DNA of 64,000 nucleotides from Bacteroidota bacterium (GTDB lineage Bacteria; Bacteroidota; Ignavibacteria; Ignavibacteriales; Ignavibacteriaceae): NCBI GenBank assembly GCA_021813585.1, contig JAKAJV010000048.1, positions 1 to 64,000 of the forward strand, read 5' to 3'. Shown piece by piece: positions 29,091 to 37,835 of this stretch (position 1 is its first letter; each line of letters starts with the position of its first letter). The notes under the pieces were generated by a model. It saw only the letters and a program-made list of their open reading frames with translations, ran no database searches and was not told where the DNA came from. The position numbers and the translations under genes were made by a program.

Positions 29091-29347
29091 TTTAATTGTT
29101 CAACTTTTTGGGGCTTACCTTTTTTAGAACGAACCCTTTGTAAAGCATTCAGCAACCGCTCAGCATTTTTAGGAGATCTTAATAAATGTGCCGTTTCTAC
29201 TAAACTTGATAGCTCACTTGCTGAAATTAAGGCAACATCTTCCGCTTTCTTTCGATTTATTATAACTATTTCTCTATCTAATGAAACCTTATCTAATAGA
29301 CTTGCCAAATTAGCTCTTGCTTGTGTACATGTAAGTTGAATCGCCAT
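29081..29347 (-). CDS. Phd/YefM-family antitoxin
   Basis: TQARANLASLLDKVSLDREIVIINRKKAEDVALISASELSSLVETAHLLRSPKNAERLLNAL. Confidence 0.92.
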   Translation of the reverse strand: MAIQLTCTQARANLASLLDKVSLDREIVIINRKKAEDVALISASELSSLVETAHLLRSPKNAERLLNALQRVRSKKGKPQKVEQLKED

Positions 29348-29587
29348 TGATTATCCTTTATTTGTACAGACCTAATGTACCCATTTGCTTTGTTTATTTC
29401 AACATATATTTAATTAAAAGATTCAGGGAAGCCTTTTAAATATGACAAGAAGCTAATATGAAAATGTTATTATAAATAAAAGGTTAATCTTCTCTATCCT
29501 TTAATTTTAAAATCTTTCCCGGGATACTTGACTTTTTAAAAATTTTCAGTATTTTTACCTGCAAAAATAGGAGTGATTTTATAATAG

Positions 29588-29678
29588 ATTTGCTACCAAG
29601 GAAAAAATTTTAATTTTTAATTAAAACCAGAGTAGCAAATTAATGCCGATTTAGGGAATGTCTCTGGTCGGTTTTTTT
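29588..29678 (+). promoter_or_regulatory. Candidate structured leader/terminator with interlocking stems
   Basis: ATTTGCTAC (29588-29596) pairs with GTAGCAAAT (29632-29640); ACCAGAG (29626-29632) pairs with CTCTGGT (29662-29668), followed by CGGTTTTTTTG. Confidence 0.55.
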
Positions 29679-29777
29679 GTTTTATAACGATACTTATTGA
29701 AAAGGAGAATGTATAGAGAATAGTTTGATACTCATTTTTAGGTAATTGTCATTTAATAACAATAAAGGAAGGCAGCG

Positions 29778-30026
29778 ATGAAAACTATAAAGGCCAAAAT
29801 AGACAACCCATTATCAGACCTTATCAGCGACGAGATTTACGATCTGCTGAACGCTCAGGGTTTGATTGATGAAAAATCAGTTAGAGATTATCAGATAAGA
29901 AAGAAATTTAAACAGTTAAGGGCAAGCAAGATTAGCGCCGGCGATGCTATCGATTCTATAAGAGAAGAATATCCTTATTTACAATTTGATACGATAAGAA
30001 AAATCGTCTATCAAATTAGTAAATAA
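29778..30026 (+). CDS. Small conserved-looking hypothetical protein (82 aa)
   Basis: ORF with good RBS (AGGAAGG) upstream; MKTIKAKIDNPLSDLISDEIYDLLNAQGLIDEKSVRDYQIRKKFKQLRASK. Confidence 0.65.
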   Translation: MKTIKAKIDNPLSDLISDEIYDLLNAQGLIDEKSVRDYQIRKKFKQLRASKISAGDAIDSIREEYPYLQFDTIRKIVYQISK

Positions 30027-30037
30027 TTAAAAAAATC

Positions 30038-30066
30038 TTGACAAATTAATCTTATAGATTTATATT
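30038..30066 (+). promoter_or_regulatory. Sigma70-like promoter
   Basis: TTGACA (30038-30043), 17-bp spacer, TATATT (30061-30066). Confidence 0.65.
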
Positions 30067-30070
30067 ACCG

Positions 30071-30157
30071 GTGACTCTTTCAGAGGGTTCTCCCCTGCCC
30101 TTTGATGTAAACGAGTCGGGCCCAGTGGTACCCCCATCACTGGGCTTCTATTTTTTT
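30071..30157 (+). ncRNA. Candidate small structured RNA ending in an intrinsic terminator
   Basis: GACTC...GAGTC outer stem, CAGAGGG/CCCTTTG inner hairpin, then terminator stem CCCAGTG-N10-CACTGGG and CTTCTATTTTTTTA. Confidence 0.55.
30121..30157 (+). terminator. Intrinsic terminator
   Basis: CCCAGTGgtacccccatCACTGGG followed by a T-rich tract. Confidence 0.75.
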
Positions 30158-30171
30158 ATTTGGAGATTAAA

Positions 30172-30468
30172 ATGGCTAAAGCTGTAAAGAAAAAAAATAT
30201 TCGCAAAACAAAAAGAACCTTTTCTTCACCGTTCAATATTTACTGGAGTAAAAAAAATTATCTGCTTTTAGCTCTGGGCATAGCAGTAATAGTTATAGGC
30301 TATATTTTCATGTCTATGGGTTCATGGAATAGCTTCCCTTCACTTTTTATTTCTCCCGTTTTGCTTATCATCGGATATTTAATAATTCTCCCTGCCTCTA
30401 TTCTTTATAAGACTAAGAAAGAGGAAGAAAACAAAGAGGGTCAAGAAATTGCTTCTGGCAAAAGTTAA
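30172..30468 (+). CDS. DUF3098-like two-TM membrane protein
   Basis: FNIYWSKKNYLLLALGIAVIVIGYIFMSMGSWNSFPSLFISPVLLIIGYLIILPASILYK; ATG start at 30172 preferred over the TTG at 30160. Confidence 0.75.
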   Translation: MAKAVKKKNIRKTKRTFSSPFNIYWSKKNYLLLALGIAVIVIGYIFMSMGSWNSFPSLFISPVLLIIGYLIILPASILYKTKKEEENKEGQEIASGKS

Positions 30469-30745
30469 GGGGAACGTTGTTTCCACTCAAAAAAATCCCA
30501 ACCTGATAAGCCATAAGCTTTTGGTTATCCAGCAAATTGATCTAAAAGGAAATTTCATAGGCAAGAAAGATATTATTGCTTTAGATTTAATCGATTCGGG
30601 AATCGGCGATACTGTACTTGTCGTGCAGGAAGGCGCCGCCGTAAAACAAATTCTGGGGCACAGAAAAGCACCTGTGCATACTATGATAGTTGCTGTAGTT
30701 GATGAGATTGAGGTGGGAAGGGAGCGTAAAGGTAACAAGGTATAG
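30449..30745 (+). CDS. EutN/CcmL-family bacterial microcompartment vertex (pentamer) protein
   Basis: MLLAKVKGNVVSTQKNPNLISHKLLVIQQIDLKGNFIGKKDIIALDLIDSGIGDTVLVVQEGAAV...APVHTMIVAVVDEIEV: typical Pfam EutN_CcmL pattern. Confidence 0.9.
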   Translation: MLLAKVKGNVVSTQKNPNLISHKLLVIQQIDLKGNFIGKKDIIALDLIDSGIGDTVLVVQEGAAVKQILGHRKAPVHTMIVAVVDEIEVGRERKGNKV

Positions 30746-30823
30746 AGGTATAGAGTTTTTAGTTTTGAAGTGAAATAATCTTATTTCTATTTTCTAAGAG
30801 CAAAATAAAATGTTAGATGATAA

Positions 30824-31966
30824 ATGCAATGGGGAATATTCACTTTGACCAAACTAACTTTAAACGAACTGACTTACCTTAATCTTCTCCTTTCCGTTGA
30901 CGGCATAGGCCCGGGGAAAGTGAGAAACCTATTAGCAAAATTCCACTCAATAGAAAGCATTTTACATTCTGATTACAATTCTTTAATTGAAGTTGAAGGA
31001 ATAAGCGACAATCTTTCTTCAAGAATTATAAAAGCAAAAAGACTGTTTAACGAGACTAAGCTTGCAACGGAGAAAGAACTAAATAAGCTTAAAAAAATTA
31101 ATGGCTACGTTATTACCATATGGGATAAAGAATATCCTCCACTCTTAAAAAAAATTTACGATCCTCCGTTAATGCTATACGCAATAGGAAGCTTTGAAGA
31201 TGATGACAACTATTCGATTGCTGTTGTGGGAACGAGGCAGCCCACTAGTTACGGCAAACTACAAGCTGAAAGATTGGCTGCAGATATCGTTCACCAGAGA
31301 ATAACAGTTATAAGCGGACTGGCAAGAGGAATAGATTCTATTGCACACTATTCTGCTTTAAAGAATAACGGGCGCACTATTGCTGTGGTAGGCTCAGGTC
31401 TAGATGTTATCTATCCTCCCGAAAATAAAAAATTGTTTGAGCAGATTGCCGCATCGGGAATGATAGTTTCCGAATATAGGCTGGGTGCCAAACCAGATGC
31501 ACAGAATTTCCCTAAAAGAAATAGAATAATATCCGGGCTGAGCCTTGGAGTAATAATTATTGAGACAGGCATAGGAGGCGGGGCAATGCAGACTGCATCC
31601 TTCGCTCTAGACCAGAGCAGGGAGGTCTTTGCAGTCCCTGGCAATGTCGGCAGCAGGCAATCGGAAGGAACGAACCTGCTTATCCAGAAAGGCGAGGCGA
31701 AGCTAATACTATCTGTTGAGGATGTTCTTGTTGAGCTGGAACTTAAACTGAAACCTGTAATCGGAAAGAACATTCCAAAGCCCCAAGTTGAGCTGAATCT
31801 TTTTGAAGAAAAAATTATGGGAGTCTTGAGCGGCGATCCGATACAGATAGATAAGATAGCTGCGTTAACAAATCTATCAACATCCGATTGCCTTGTGCAC
31901 TTGCTGTCTCTGGAGTTTAAAGGACTGATTAAGCAACTTCCGGGAAAGATGTTCGCTTTACTTTAA
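30824..31966 (+). CDS. dprA: DNA-processing protein DprA
   Basis: IAVVGTRQPTSYGKLQAERLA, SGLARGIDSIAHYSAL, VVGSGLDVIYPPENKKL, QNFPKRNRIISGLS, VPGNVGSRQSEGTNLLI. Confidence 0.96.
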   Translation: MQWGIFTLTKLTLNELTYLNLLLSVDGIGPGKVRNLLAKFHSIESILHSDYNSLIEVEGISDNLSSRIIKAKRLFNETKLATEKELNKLKKINGYVITIWDKEYPPLLKKIYDPPLMLYAIGSFEDDDNYSIAVVGTRQPTSYGKLQAERLAADIVHQRITVISGLARGIDSIAHYSALKNNGRTIAVVGSGLDVIYPPENKKLFEQIAASGMIVSEYRLGAKPDAQNFPKRNRIISGLSLGVIIIETGIGGGAMQTASFALDQSREVFAVPGNVGSRQSEGTNLLIQKGEAKLILSVEDVLVELELKLKPVIGKNIPKPQVELNLFEEKIMGVLSGDPIQIDKIAALTNLSTSDCLVHLLSLEFKGLIKQLPGKMFALL

Positions 31967-32028
31967 AGATCCGTCCCGCTTCTCCTCCACTTTATTTTAA
32001 CTCTGTCCAAATAATTCAAGCGGAATAA

Positions 32029-33312
32029 TTAATATTTCTTCCGGTTTTTCCACAAGGCTTTTAACCTGTCCTTAAGAGTCTTCTCCTGTCCGTTCTCCGT
32101 CGGGTAATAGTACTGCGTGCCTTTCAGCTCATCGGGAAAATAATTTTCGGGCACAAAATGGTTGTCGTAATCATGCGGGTATTTGTACTCCTTTCCGTAG
32201 CCGATTTCCTTCATTAATTTTGTCGGCGCATTCCTCAAATGGATAGGCACACCGAACAAAGGCTTGTTTCTTACATCGGATGCCGCCTTTTCAATCCCCA
32301 TATAAGCTGCATTGCTTTTAGGAGACGAAGCCAGGTAGGTAGTGCACTGCGCCAGAATTATTCTAGCCTCGGGCATGCCTATCTTATCTACAGCGCTAAA
32401 GGCAGCTTCAGCCAGAACCAATCCGTTCGGGGATGCATTGCCGATATCCTCCGATGCAAGTACGACCAGCCTCCTGGCAATAAAGAGCGGGTCTTCACCC
32501 CCTTCGAGCATTCTTGCCAGCCAGTACAGCGCTGCATCAGGATCGCTTCCGCGCACGCTTTTAATGAATGCGGAGATAACATTATAATGTTCCTCGCCGC
32601 CTTTATCGTATATGATGTTCTTCTTTTGTACTACGTTTTCCAAAACGGATTTATCAATATTTACTGCAGGCTTGTCAATCTCCTGAATTACGGCGGCCTC
32701 CAAAATATTCAGAAGCGATCTTGCATCGCCGCCTGAAAGATAAATTAAGAAATCTATATCAATCGATTCAATATTTATTGAAGAGAGGAAGCTGTCATTT
32801 TTAATAGCTGAATTTAAAATATCCGTCAGATTTTCCTTGGAGAGCTCATCCAGTATATAAACCCTTGCACGGGAACGGAGGGCGGGTATAACTTCAAATG
32901 AAGGATTCTCTGTTGTGGCTCCTATAAGTGTTATCAGCCCGGATTCCACCGAATGCAGGAGCGCATCCTGCTGTGCCTTATTGAAGCGGTGGATTTCATC
33001 GATGAATAAGATTGTACGCTTATCCATTGTTTTATTATAGGCTGCAAGATCGATTATTCCTCTTATATCTTTAACACCTGAGGAAACGGCATTTATTTGA
33101 TAGAACTCCGAATGAGTTGATTCGGCGATTATCTTTGCGATAGTAGTTTTGCCGGTGCCGGGCGGTCCCCATAAAATAAACGAGCTTAAAGTATCGTTCT
33201 CTATCATAAGCCTTATCGGCTTGCCTTTACCCAGCAAGGCTTCCTGCCCGCGGAATTCTTCAATTGTCTTGGGCCTTACTCTTTCTGCCAGCGGTATCTG
33301 TGGTATAATCAC
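32029..33312 (-). CDS. rarA: Replication-associated recombination protein A (RarA/MgsA AAA ATPase)
   Basis: [67 protein letters not shown]. Confidence 0.97.
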   Translation of the reverse strand: MIIPQIPLAERVRPKTIEEFRGQEALLGKGKPIRLMIENDTLSSFILWGPPGTGKTTIAKIIAESTHSEFYQINAVSSGVKDIRGIIDLAAYNKTMDKRTILFIDEIHRFNKAQQDALLHSVESGLITLIGATTENPSFEVIPALRSRARVYILDELSKENLTDILNSAIKNDSFLSSINIESIDIDFLIYLSGGDARSLLNILEAAVIQEIDKPAVNIDKSVLENVVQKKNIIYDKGGEEHYNVISAFIKSVRGSDPDAALYWLARMLEGGEDPLFIARRLVVLASEDIGNASPNGLVLAEAAFSAVDKIGMPEARIILAQCTTYLASSPKSNAAYMGIEKAASDVRNKPLFGVPIHLRNAPTKLMKEIGYGKEYKYPHDYDNHFVPENYFPDELKGTQYYYPTENGQEKTLKDRLKALWKNRKKY

Positions 33313-33407
33313 AATCTCACTCCTTCTTTCACAAATGTAGAAAGCAAATAAAATGAATCCGCGATTAATTTTCTTATCATAACGGTCTTAGATTAAATAA
33401 ATGATAT

Positions 33408-33734
33408 CTATGGATTATTGTTTGCTTTTATAGAATCCGAAGGAGCTTCAATTATTTTTATAGTCTTTTCGCCTTTACGTATCATGCCGTATTTTTCCCT
33501 CGCAGTCTTTTCAATCTTTGCAGGTATTTTATTCTGCAGCGAATCGATTTCTGATTGCAGCTGCTTATTGCCGGCATCAACACTCGAGATTTGTTCGTTT
33601 AAAGAATTAAGCTGCCGCTTTAGCTTCAAATATTTTAAGAACCCGGAATCGTTAAAAAAAATATATGTAACTCCCGCAAGGAGAAATATCAAAAAAACAA
33701 CGTACTTCAATTTGTTTTTTTTAATTAACGGCAT
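33408..33734 (-). CDS. Septum formation initiator FtsB/DivIC-like
   Basis: Short N-terminal TM, coiled-coil, ARKYGM-like ARE KYGMIRKGEK motif. Confidence 0.8.
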   Translation of the reverse strand: MPLIKKNKLKYVVFLIFLLAGVTYIFFNDSGFLKYLKLKRQLNSLNEQISSVDAGNKQLQSEIDSLQNKIPAKIEKTAREKYGMIRKGEKTIKIIEAPSDSIKANNNP

Positions 33735-34733
33735 TTAAAGACTAAGCTTAATAATTTTATCAATTAATTTTTCAAACGAAATGCCGACTGCTTTAGCCAT
33801 TTTAGGCACAAGGCTGGTCGAGGTCATTCCAGGTAGTGTATTTGCTTCCAGGCAGTAAGTTTTAAAATCGCTGCTCAGCCTGAAATCCATTCTTCCGTAA
33901 ACACTGCATCCCAGGGCGTTGAATGCCTTAACGGACTGAGACTGCAGCTCGTTCCCAATCCATTCCGGAATTTCTGCAGGGACAATATACTCGCTCATAC
34001 CCGTTGTATACTTGCATTCGTAATCGTAAACGCCGTGCTTCGGTTTAATTTCCAGCACCGGGAGAGCCTTATTATCCAGCACCGCAACCGTTACCTCGCG
34101 GCCGGCAATGTATTCTTCAATTAAAACTTTTACAGAATATTTTCTAGCCAGCTTTACAGCTTTAGCCAGCTGGTCTTCGGATTTGCAGATGGTCAATCCT
34201 ACAGTCGAACCCTGGTCATTCGGCTTAACTACGCAGGGGTACCCGAACCGGCTTTTAATTTTTTCATTTGCATCTTCAATCTTATCCGGTTTTAGCACCG
34301 CAACCCACCTGGGGGTATTTATTTCATAATGCTGGAATAAGATTTTGGACATGATCTTATCCATTGAAATGGAGCTTGCAAGAACGTTAGACCCGGTATA
34401 TTTTATTCCTCTCAGTTCAAGAAGAGATTGGATTGTTCCGTCTTCGCCCCACTTGCCGTGCAGAGCCAGGAAAGCAATATCGATATCATCGAACAGTTTT
34501 GAATTAATTGCTTTAACATAGTTAGAGTTGGAAATATCAGCATAATCATTGAGGGAAAAGAAATCTTCCGCTTTTTTCGGCTGGTTCAAACCGTATGCCG
34601 GATCAATCAGCCTGGTCTCGTACCCCAGTACATTTAATGCTTTATAAATAGATAGACCGGATGATTTCGATACCTCACGTTCCGGCGATGTGCCGCCCAA
34701 CAGCAAAGCTACTTTCGGTTTTAAAGTTCCCAA
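33735..34733 (-). CDS. ddl: D-alanine--D-alanine ligase
   Basis: LLLGGTSPEREVSKSSG, ALHGKWGEDGTIQSLLEL, KPNDQGSTVGLT, EANTLPGMTSTSLVP. Confidence 0.97.
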   Translation of the reverse strand: MGTLKPKVALLLGGTSPEREVSKSSGLSIYKALNVLGYETRLIDPAYGLNQPKKAEDFFSLNDYADISNSNYVKAINSKLFDDIDIAFLALHGKWGEDGTIQSLLELRGIKYTGSNVLASSISMDKIMSKILFQHYEINTPRWVAVLKPDKIEDANEKIKSRFGYPCVVKPNDQGSTVGLTICKSEDQLAKAVKLARKYSVKVLIEEYIAGREVTVAVLDNKALPVLEIKPKHGVYDYECKYTTGMSEYIVPAEIPEWIGNELQSQSVKAFNALGCSVYGRMDFRLSSDFKTYCLEANTLPGMTSTSLVPKMAKAVGISFEKLIDKIIKLSL

Positions 34734-34830
34734 TACTTTATATCTTTCTAAAATTTTTTCTATTAAGTATGTTTAAATTGAATTCGCTTAATGATTAAAC
34801 AGCAAGTGCAAAAGCTTTTTAAACTTTTAA

Positions 34831-35499
34831 TTAAAGAACGTTTCTCTCGTCAATATCCAAGCCGTAATTTTCTTTAGCAATGCTCAACAGCTCGTTTACT
34901 TTTTCTTTCGGAAGTTCTTTAGCGCCGCCCAGTAACTTTGCCGCAAAAAGAATTTGAGCGGTGTGCTCAAGCTTTTCCATTTTATTATAGGCGTCCTTCA
35001 GCGTCTTGCCTAGAGTAACCGCTCCGTGGTTCTGCAGCAAAAACGCCCATGCATAATCGATATATGGCTCCATACTAAGCGGCAGTTCATCTGTAGACGG
35101 TGTAGCGTATCTGCATAAGGGAACCTTTCCCAGAGTAAGTATTACTTCCGGAAAGTAGTTGCCTTCAAATCCCTTTCCTGCGCCTTCTGCCAGCGATGCA
35201 AATGCAGTTGCGTAAACCGGGTGGCAATGAACTACTGCATTCACTTCCGGCCTGTGCGAGTATGCGAACAGATGTATCTTGTACTCGGTAGAGACCTTTC
35301 CCCTTCCGCTTATAATTCTGCCTGAGGCATCAATCTCCAAAATGTCGTCTTCGGTAACATCACCTTTTCTTACGGCAGACCTGGTAATTAAAAAAGTGTT
35401 GTCCGGGGTAACGGCCGATATGTTCCCGTCATAAGCAGACACGAAGCCTTTCTCATATACCCGGCGGCAAATTTCAACTAACTGTTTTTTGCTCGACAT
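34831..35499 (-). CDS. Class II aldolase/adducin family protein (fuculose-phosphate aldolase-like)
   Basis: GFVSAYDGNISA, STEYKIHLFAYSHRPEVNAVVHCHPVYATAFA, LLQNHGAVTLGKTLKDAY. Confidence 0.93.
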   Translation of the reverse strand: MSSKKQLVEICRRVYEKGFVSAYDGNISAVTPDNTFLITRSAVRKGDVTEDDILEIDASGRIISGRGKVSTEYKIHLFAYSHRPEVNAVVHCHPVYATAFASLAEGAGKGFEGNYFPEVILTLGKVPLCRYATPSTDELPLSMEPYIDYAWAFLLQNHGAVTLGKTLKDAYNKMEKLEHTAQILFAAKLLGGAKELPKEKVNELLSIAKENYGLDIDERNVL

Positions 35500-36482
35500 T
35501 TGCTCTCCAGCTCTTCCATAATTTTCATATTCACGTAGCCGTCGTATCCGGTAACCAGAGGTGTTTCGTTCTTAAGGAATGACTTCTGTACCGACCTTAA
35601 AAGATTCAACTGATTGTTTCCTCTTTTTCTGAATGCCTTTCTTGCTTCCCCCTCAAACAGTATGGTAAGCCTGGAAGGTATATTCTTTGTCCCGATCAAA
35701 TGATCGATGCTAAGTGCGCCTTTGTATCCCAAAATCTCAATCCTGTTAAACGCTTTCTTATTGTTATATGAAACGTTAAAATAGCCGTAGCCGTTCTTTT
35801 GGAACTTAACTATTGCCGATGCAAAGTCGTCTACTTCGCCTTTATATATCAGGTCGTCAACAATGCCGTCGATAGAAACTATTTCACCGCCGAAGAACCT
35901 CAGCAGATCGATCATATGGGTGCCCAGGTCGCGCAGGGCGCCGCCGCCGCTAAGCTGCTTGTCGTATCTAAAATTACTGCCCGGCGCAAGATCGATATTA
36001 TAATTTAAATTGATTGATACCAGGCTGCCCAAAAGCTGCGCATCGATAAATTCCTTCGCCTTTATAATTAACGGATGAAACCTTAGCACATAGTTCACGG
36101 AAAATTGGACATTATTTTCCTTGCAGGCTTTAACCATTTCACCGGCTTGTTCAGAAGTAATAGCAAGTGGCTTTTCGCAATGGACGTGCTTGCCGGCTCT
36201 GGCAGCTTTAATTGCCTGTTCATAATGATGTGCATTTACACTTGATATATAGACCGCATCGATGTCGGAGCTTAAAAATTCATCGTAGTCGGTATACTTA
36301 AACGGCACACCGAACTTTTCCGAAATAAATTTTGCGCGCTGAGGATCGTGGCTGTATACCGAAGTAAGAGCGCTTCTCCTAAGCAGATGAAGAGTAGGTA
36401 TAAAAGAAAATTCGGCATACCTTCCGCAGCCGGCAACGCCCCACTTTAGTTTTCTAATTTCCGGTCTTTTAATCTCAATCAT
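35478..36482 (-). CDS. Gfo/Idh/MocA family oxidoreductase
   Basis: KWGVAGCGRYAEFSFIPTL, VYISSVNAHHYEQAIKAARAGKHVHCEKPLAIT, GGGALRDLGTHMIDLLRF. Confidence 0.95.
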   Translation of the reverse strand: MIEIKRPEIRKLKWGVAGCGRYAEFSFIPTLHLLRRSALTSVYSHDPQRAKFISEKFGVPFKYTDYDEFLSSDIDAVYISSVNAHHYEQAIKAARAGKHVHCEKPLAITSEQAGEMVKACKENNVQFSVNYVLRFHPLIIKAKEFIDAQLLGSLVSINLNYNIDLAPGSNFRYDKQLSGGGALRDLGTHMIDLLRFFGGEIVSIDGIVDDLIYKGEVDDFASAIVKFQKNGYGYFNVSYNNKKAFNRIEILGYKGALSIDHLIGTKNIPSRLTILFEGEARKAFRKRGNNQLNLLRSVQKSFLKNETPLVTGYDGYVNMKIMEELESKCRAKNS

Positions 36483-36560
36483 TAAAGCTTGCCATCATCT
36501 TTTTTTTTAGGTTGCAAAAATGCGCTCTGAAATTAAACTTAAACTGACTAACGGTTTTCA

Positions 36561-37529
36561 TCAGAATGAAATTACTTTCTTTGCCTTCAGCAAATCCATA
36601 AGCTTTTTAACCGGCAGAGAGTTCTGCATAATGTAAAAGTGAACGCCGGGGACATTGTTATTAAACAATTCCTCCACCTGCTTAGCCGCCCATTCCACGC
36701 CTATATCCAGCACCTGTTCCGGTTTGGCTGCATAAATTTCGTCGACAAATTCGGAAGGCAGGTTTATATAAAAATTCTTCGGAATATTAATGAGGTGAGC
36801 TTTATTTGTTAAAATTTTTAAACCCGGTATGACAGGGACGCTTATGCCCTCCTGTCTGCAAAGCTCAACATAATTAAGGTAAACCCGGTTGTCAAAAAAC
36901 ATTTGTGTCACTACGTAATCTGCGCCGGCATCAATTTTGGCTTTTACAAACTTTATGTCGGTCTGCAAGTTTGGCGCTTCAAAATGCTTTTCCGGGTATC
37001 CGCTTACCCCGATGCAGAAATTTGACGGCTTGGCGTCTAGCAGATTTTCTTCCAGGTATTTGCCGCTGTTCATAGCCGCAATCTGCTTTACAAGGTCTAC
37101 CGCGTATTTATTAACACTTTTACCTTCCGGAACAGGCTTCTGGTAGCCGTTATCATCGCCGCGTATAGCAAGCAGATTTTCAATCCCCAGGTAATTCAGC
37201 TCAATTAAAAAATCTTCGGTCTCTTCCCTGGTAAATCCATGTGTTAGAATGTGAGGCACGGCTTCAATATTATACTTGTTTTGGATGAGAGCGCATATAC
37301 CCAGGGTACCGGGCCTCTTTCTTTTTATCTTCTTCTGAATTCCCCTCGGCGTCTCTTCATATACAACTTCGGCGGAGTGGCTTGTAATATCTATAAACGG
37401 AGGATTGTATTTTACAATATCATCAATAACCGCAAGCAGACTTCTAATATCGCCCCCGCGCTTGGGAGGAATTAATTCGAAGCTTATCAAAGGTTCATTA
37501 GCGTTTCTTAAATGATCTATTACTTTCAT
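36561..37529 (-). CDS. metF: Methylenetetrahydrofolate reductase
   Basis: ISFELIPPKRGGD, DITSHSAEV, LAIRGDDNGYQ, FCIGVSGYPEKHFEAPNLQTDIKFVKAKIDAGADYVVTQMFFDN. Confidence 0.95.
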   Translation of the reverse strand: MKVIDHLRNANEPLISFELIPPKRGGDIRSLLAVIDDIVKYNPPFIDITSHSAEVVYEETPRGIQKKIKRKRPGTLGICALIQNKYNIEAVPHILTHGFTREETEDFLIELNYLGIENLLAIRGDDNGYQKPVPEGKSVNKYAVDLVKQIAAMNSGKYLEENLLDAKPSNFCIGVSGYPEKHFEAPNLQTDIKFVKAKIDAGADYVVTQMFFDNRVYLNYVELCRQEGISVPVIPGLKILTNKAHLINIPKNFYINLPSEFVDEIYAAKPEQVLDIGVEWAAKQVEELFNNNVPGVHFYIMQNSLPVKKLMDLLKAKKVISF

Positions 37530-37607
37530 ACCATTACTTATATATTTGAACTTCCAAATTTAACATAATAAGAATAAAACTACATACAAGGGGAAATATT
37601 AATTTAC

Positions 37608-37738
37608 ACACCTTACGCAAACATTAATCATTGGAGTACTGGAATGTTGGAATAATGTCCGAAGGACTCCTTTGGAGGAGTAAATTGGTCAATTCCATTA
37701 CTCCGACACTCCATTACTCCAGGGGTTGCGTAAGGTGT
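37608..37738. mobile_element. Miniature palindromic element with perfect 13-bp terminal inverted repeat
   Basis: ACACCTTACGCAA (37608-37620) / TTGCGTAAGGTGT (37726-37738); interior built from GGAGTA..TACTCC-type repeats around a GGTC centre. Confidence 0.6.
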
Positions 37739-37835
37739 CTTAATTTATTAACTCTTCTCCGGTTGGATAAGGAAGGAAGCGTAATATTAGTGTACCTAAA
37801 TAACGCTGCAAAAAATAGCCGCTCCGGCTCTGCAA

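Noticed and set aside
30071-30157. Known housekeeping RNA (4.5S/SRP, 6S, tmRNA)
   Set aside because: No SRP loop motif; too short for 6S or tmRNA. Kept only as an uncharacterised candidate.
30160-30171. TTG start for the DUF3098-like ORF
   Set aside because: Lies against the terminator U-tract; ATG at 30172 is a more plausible start.
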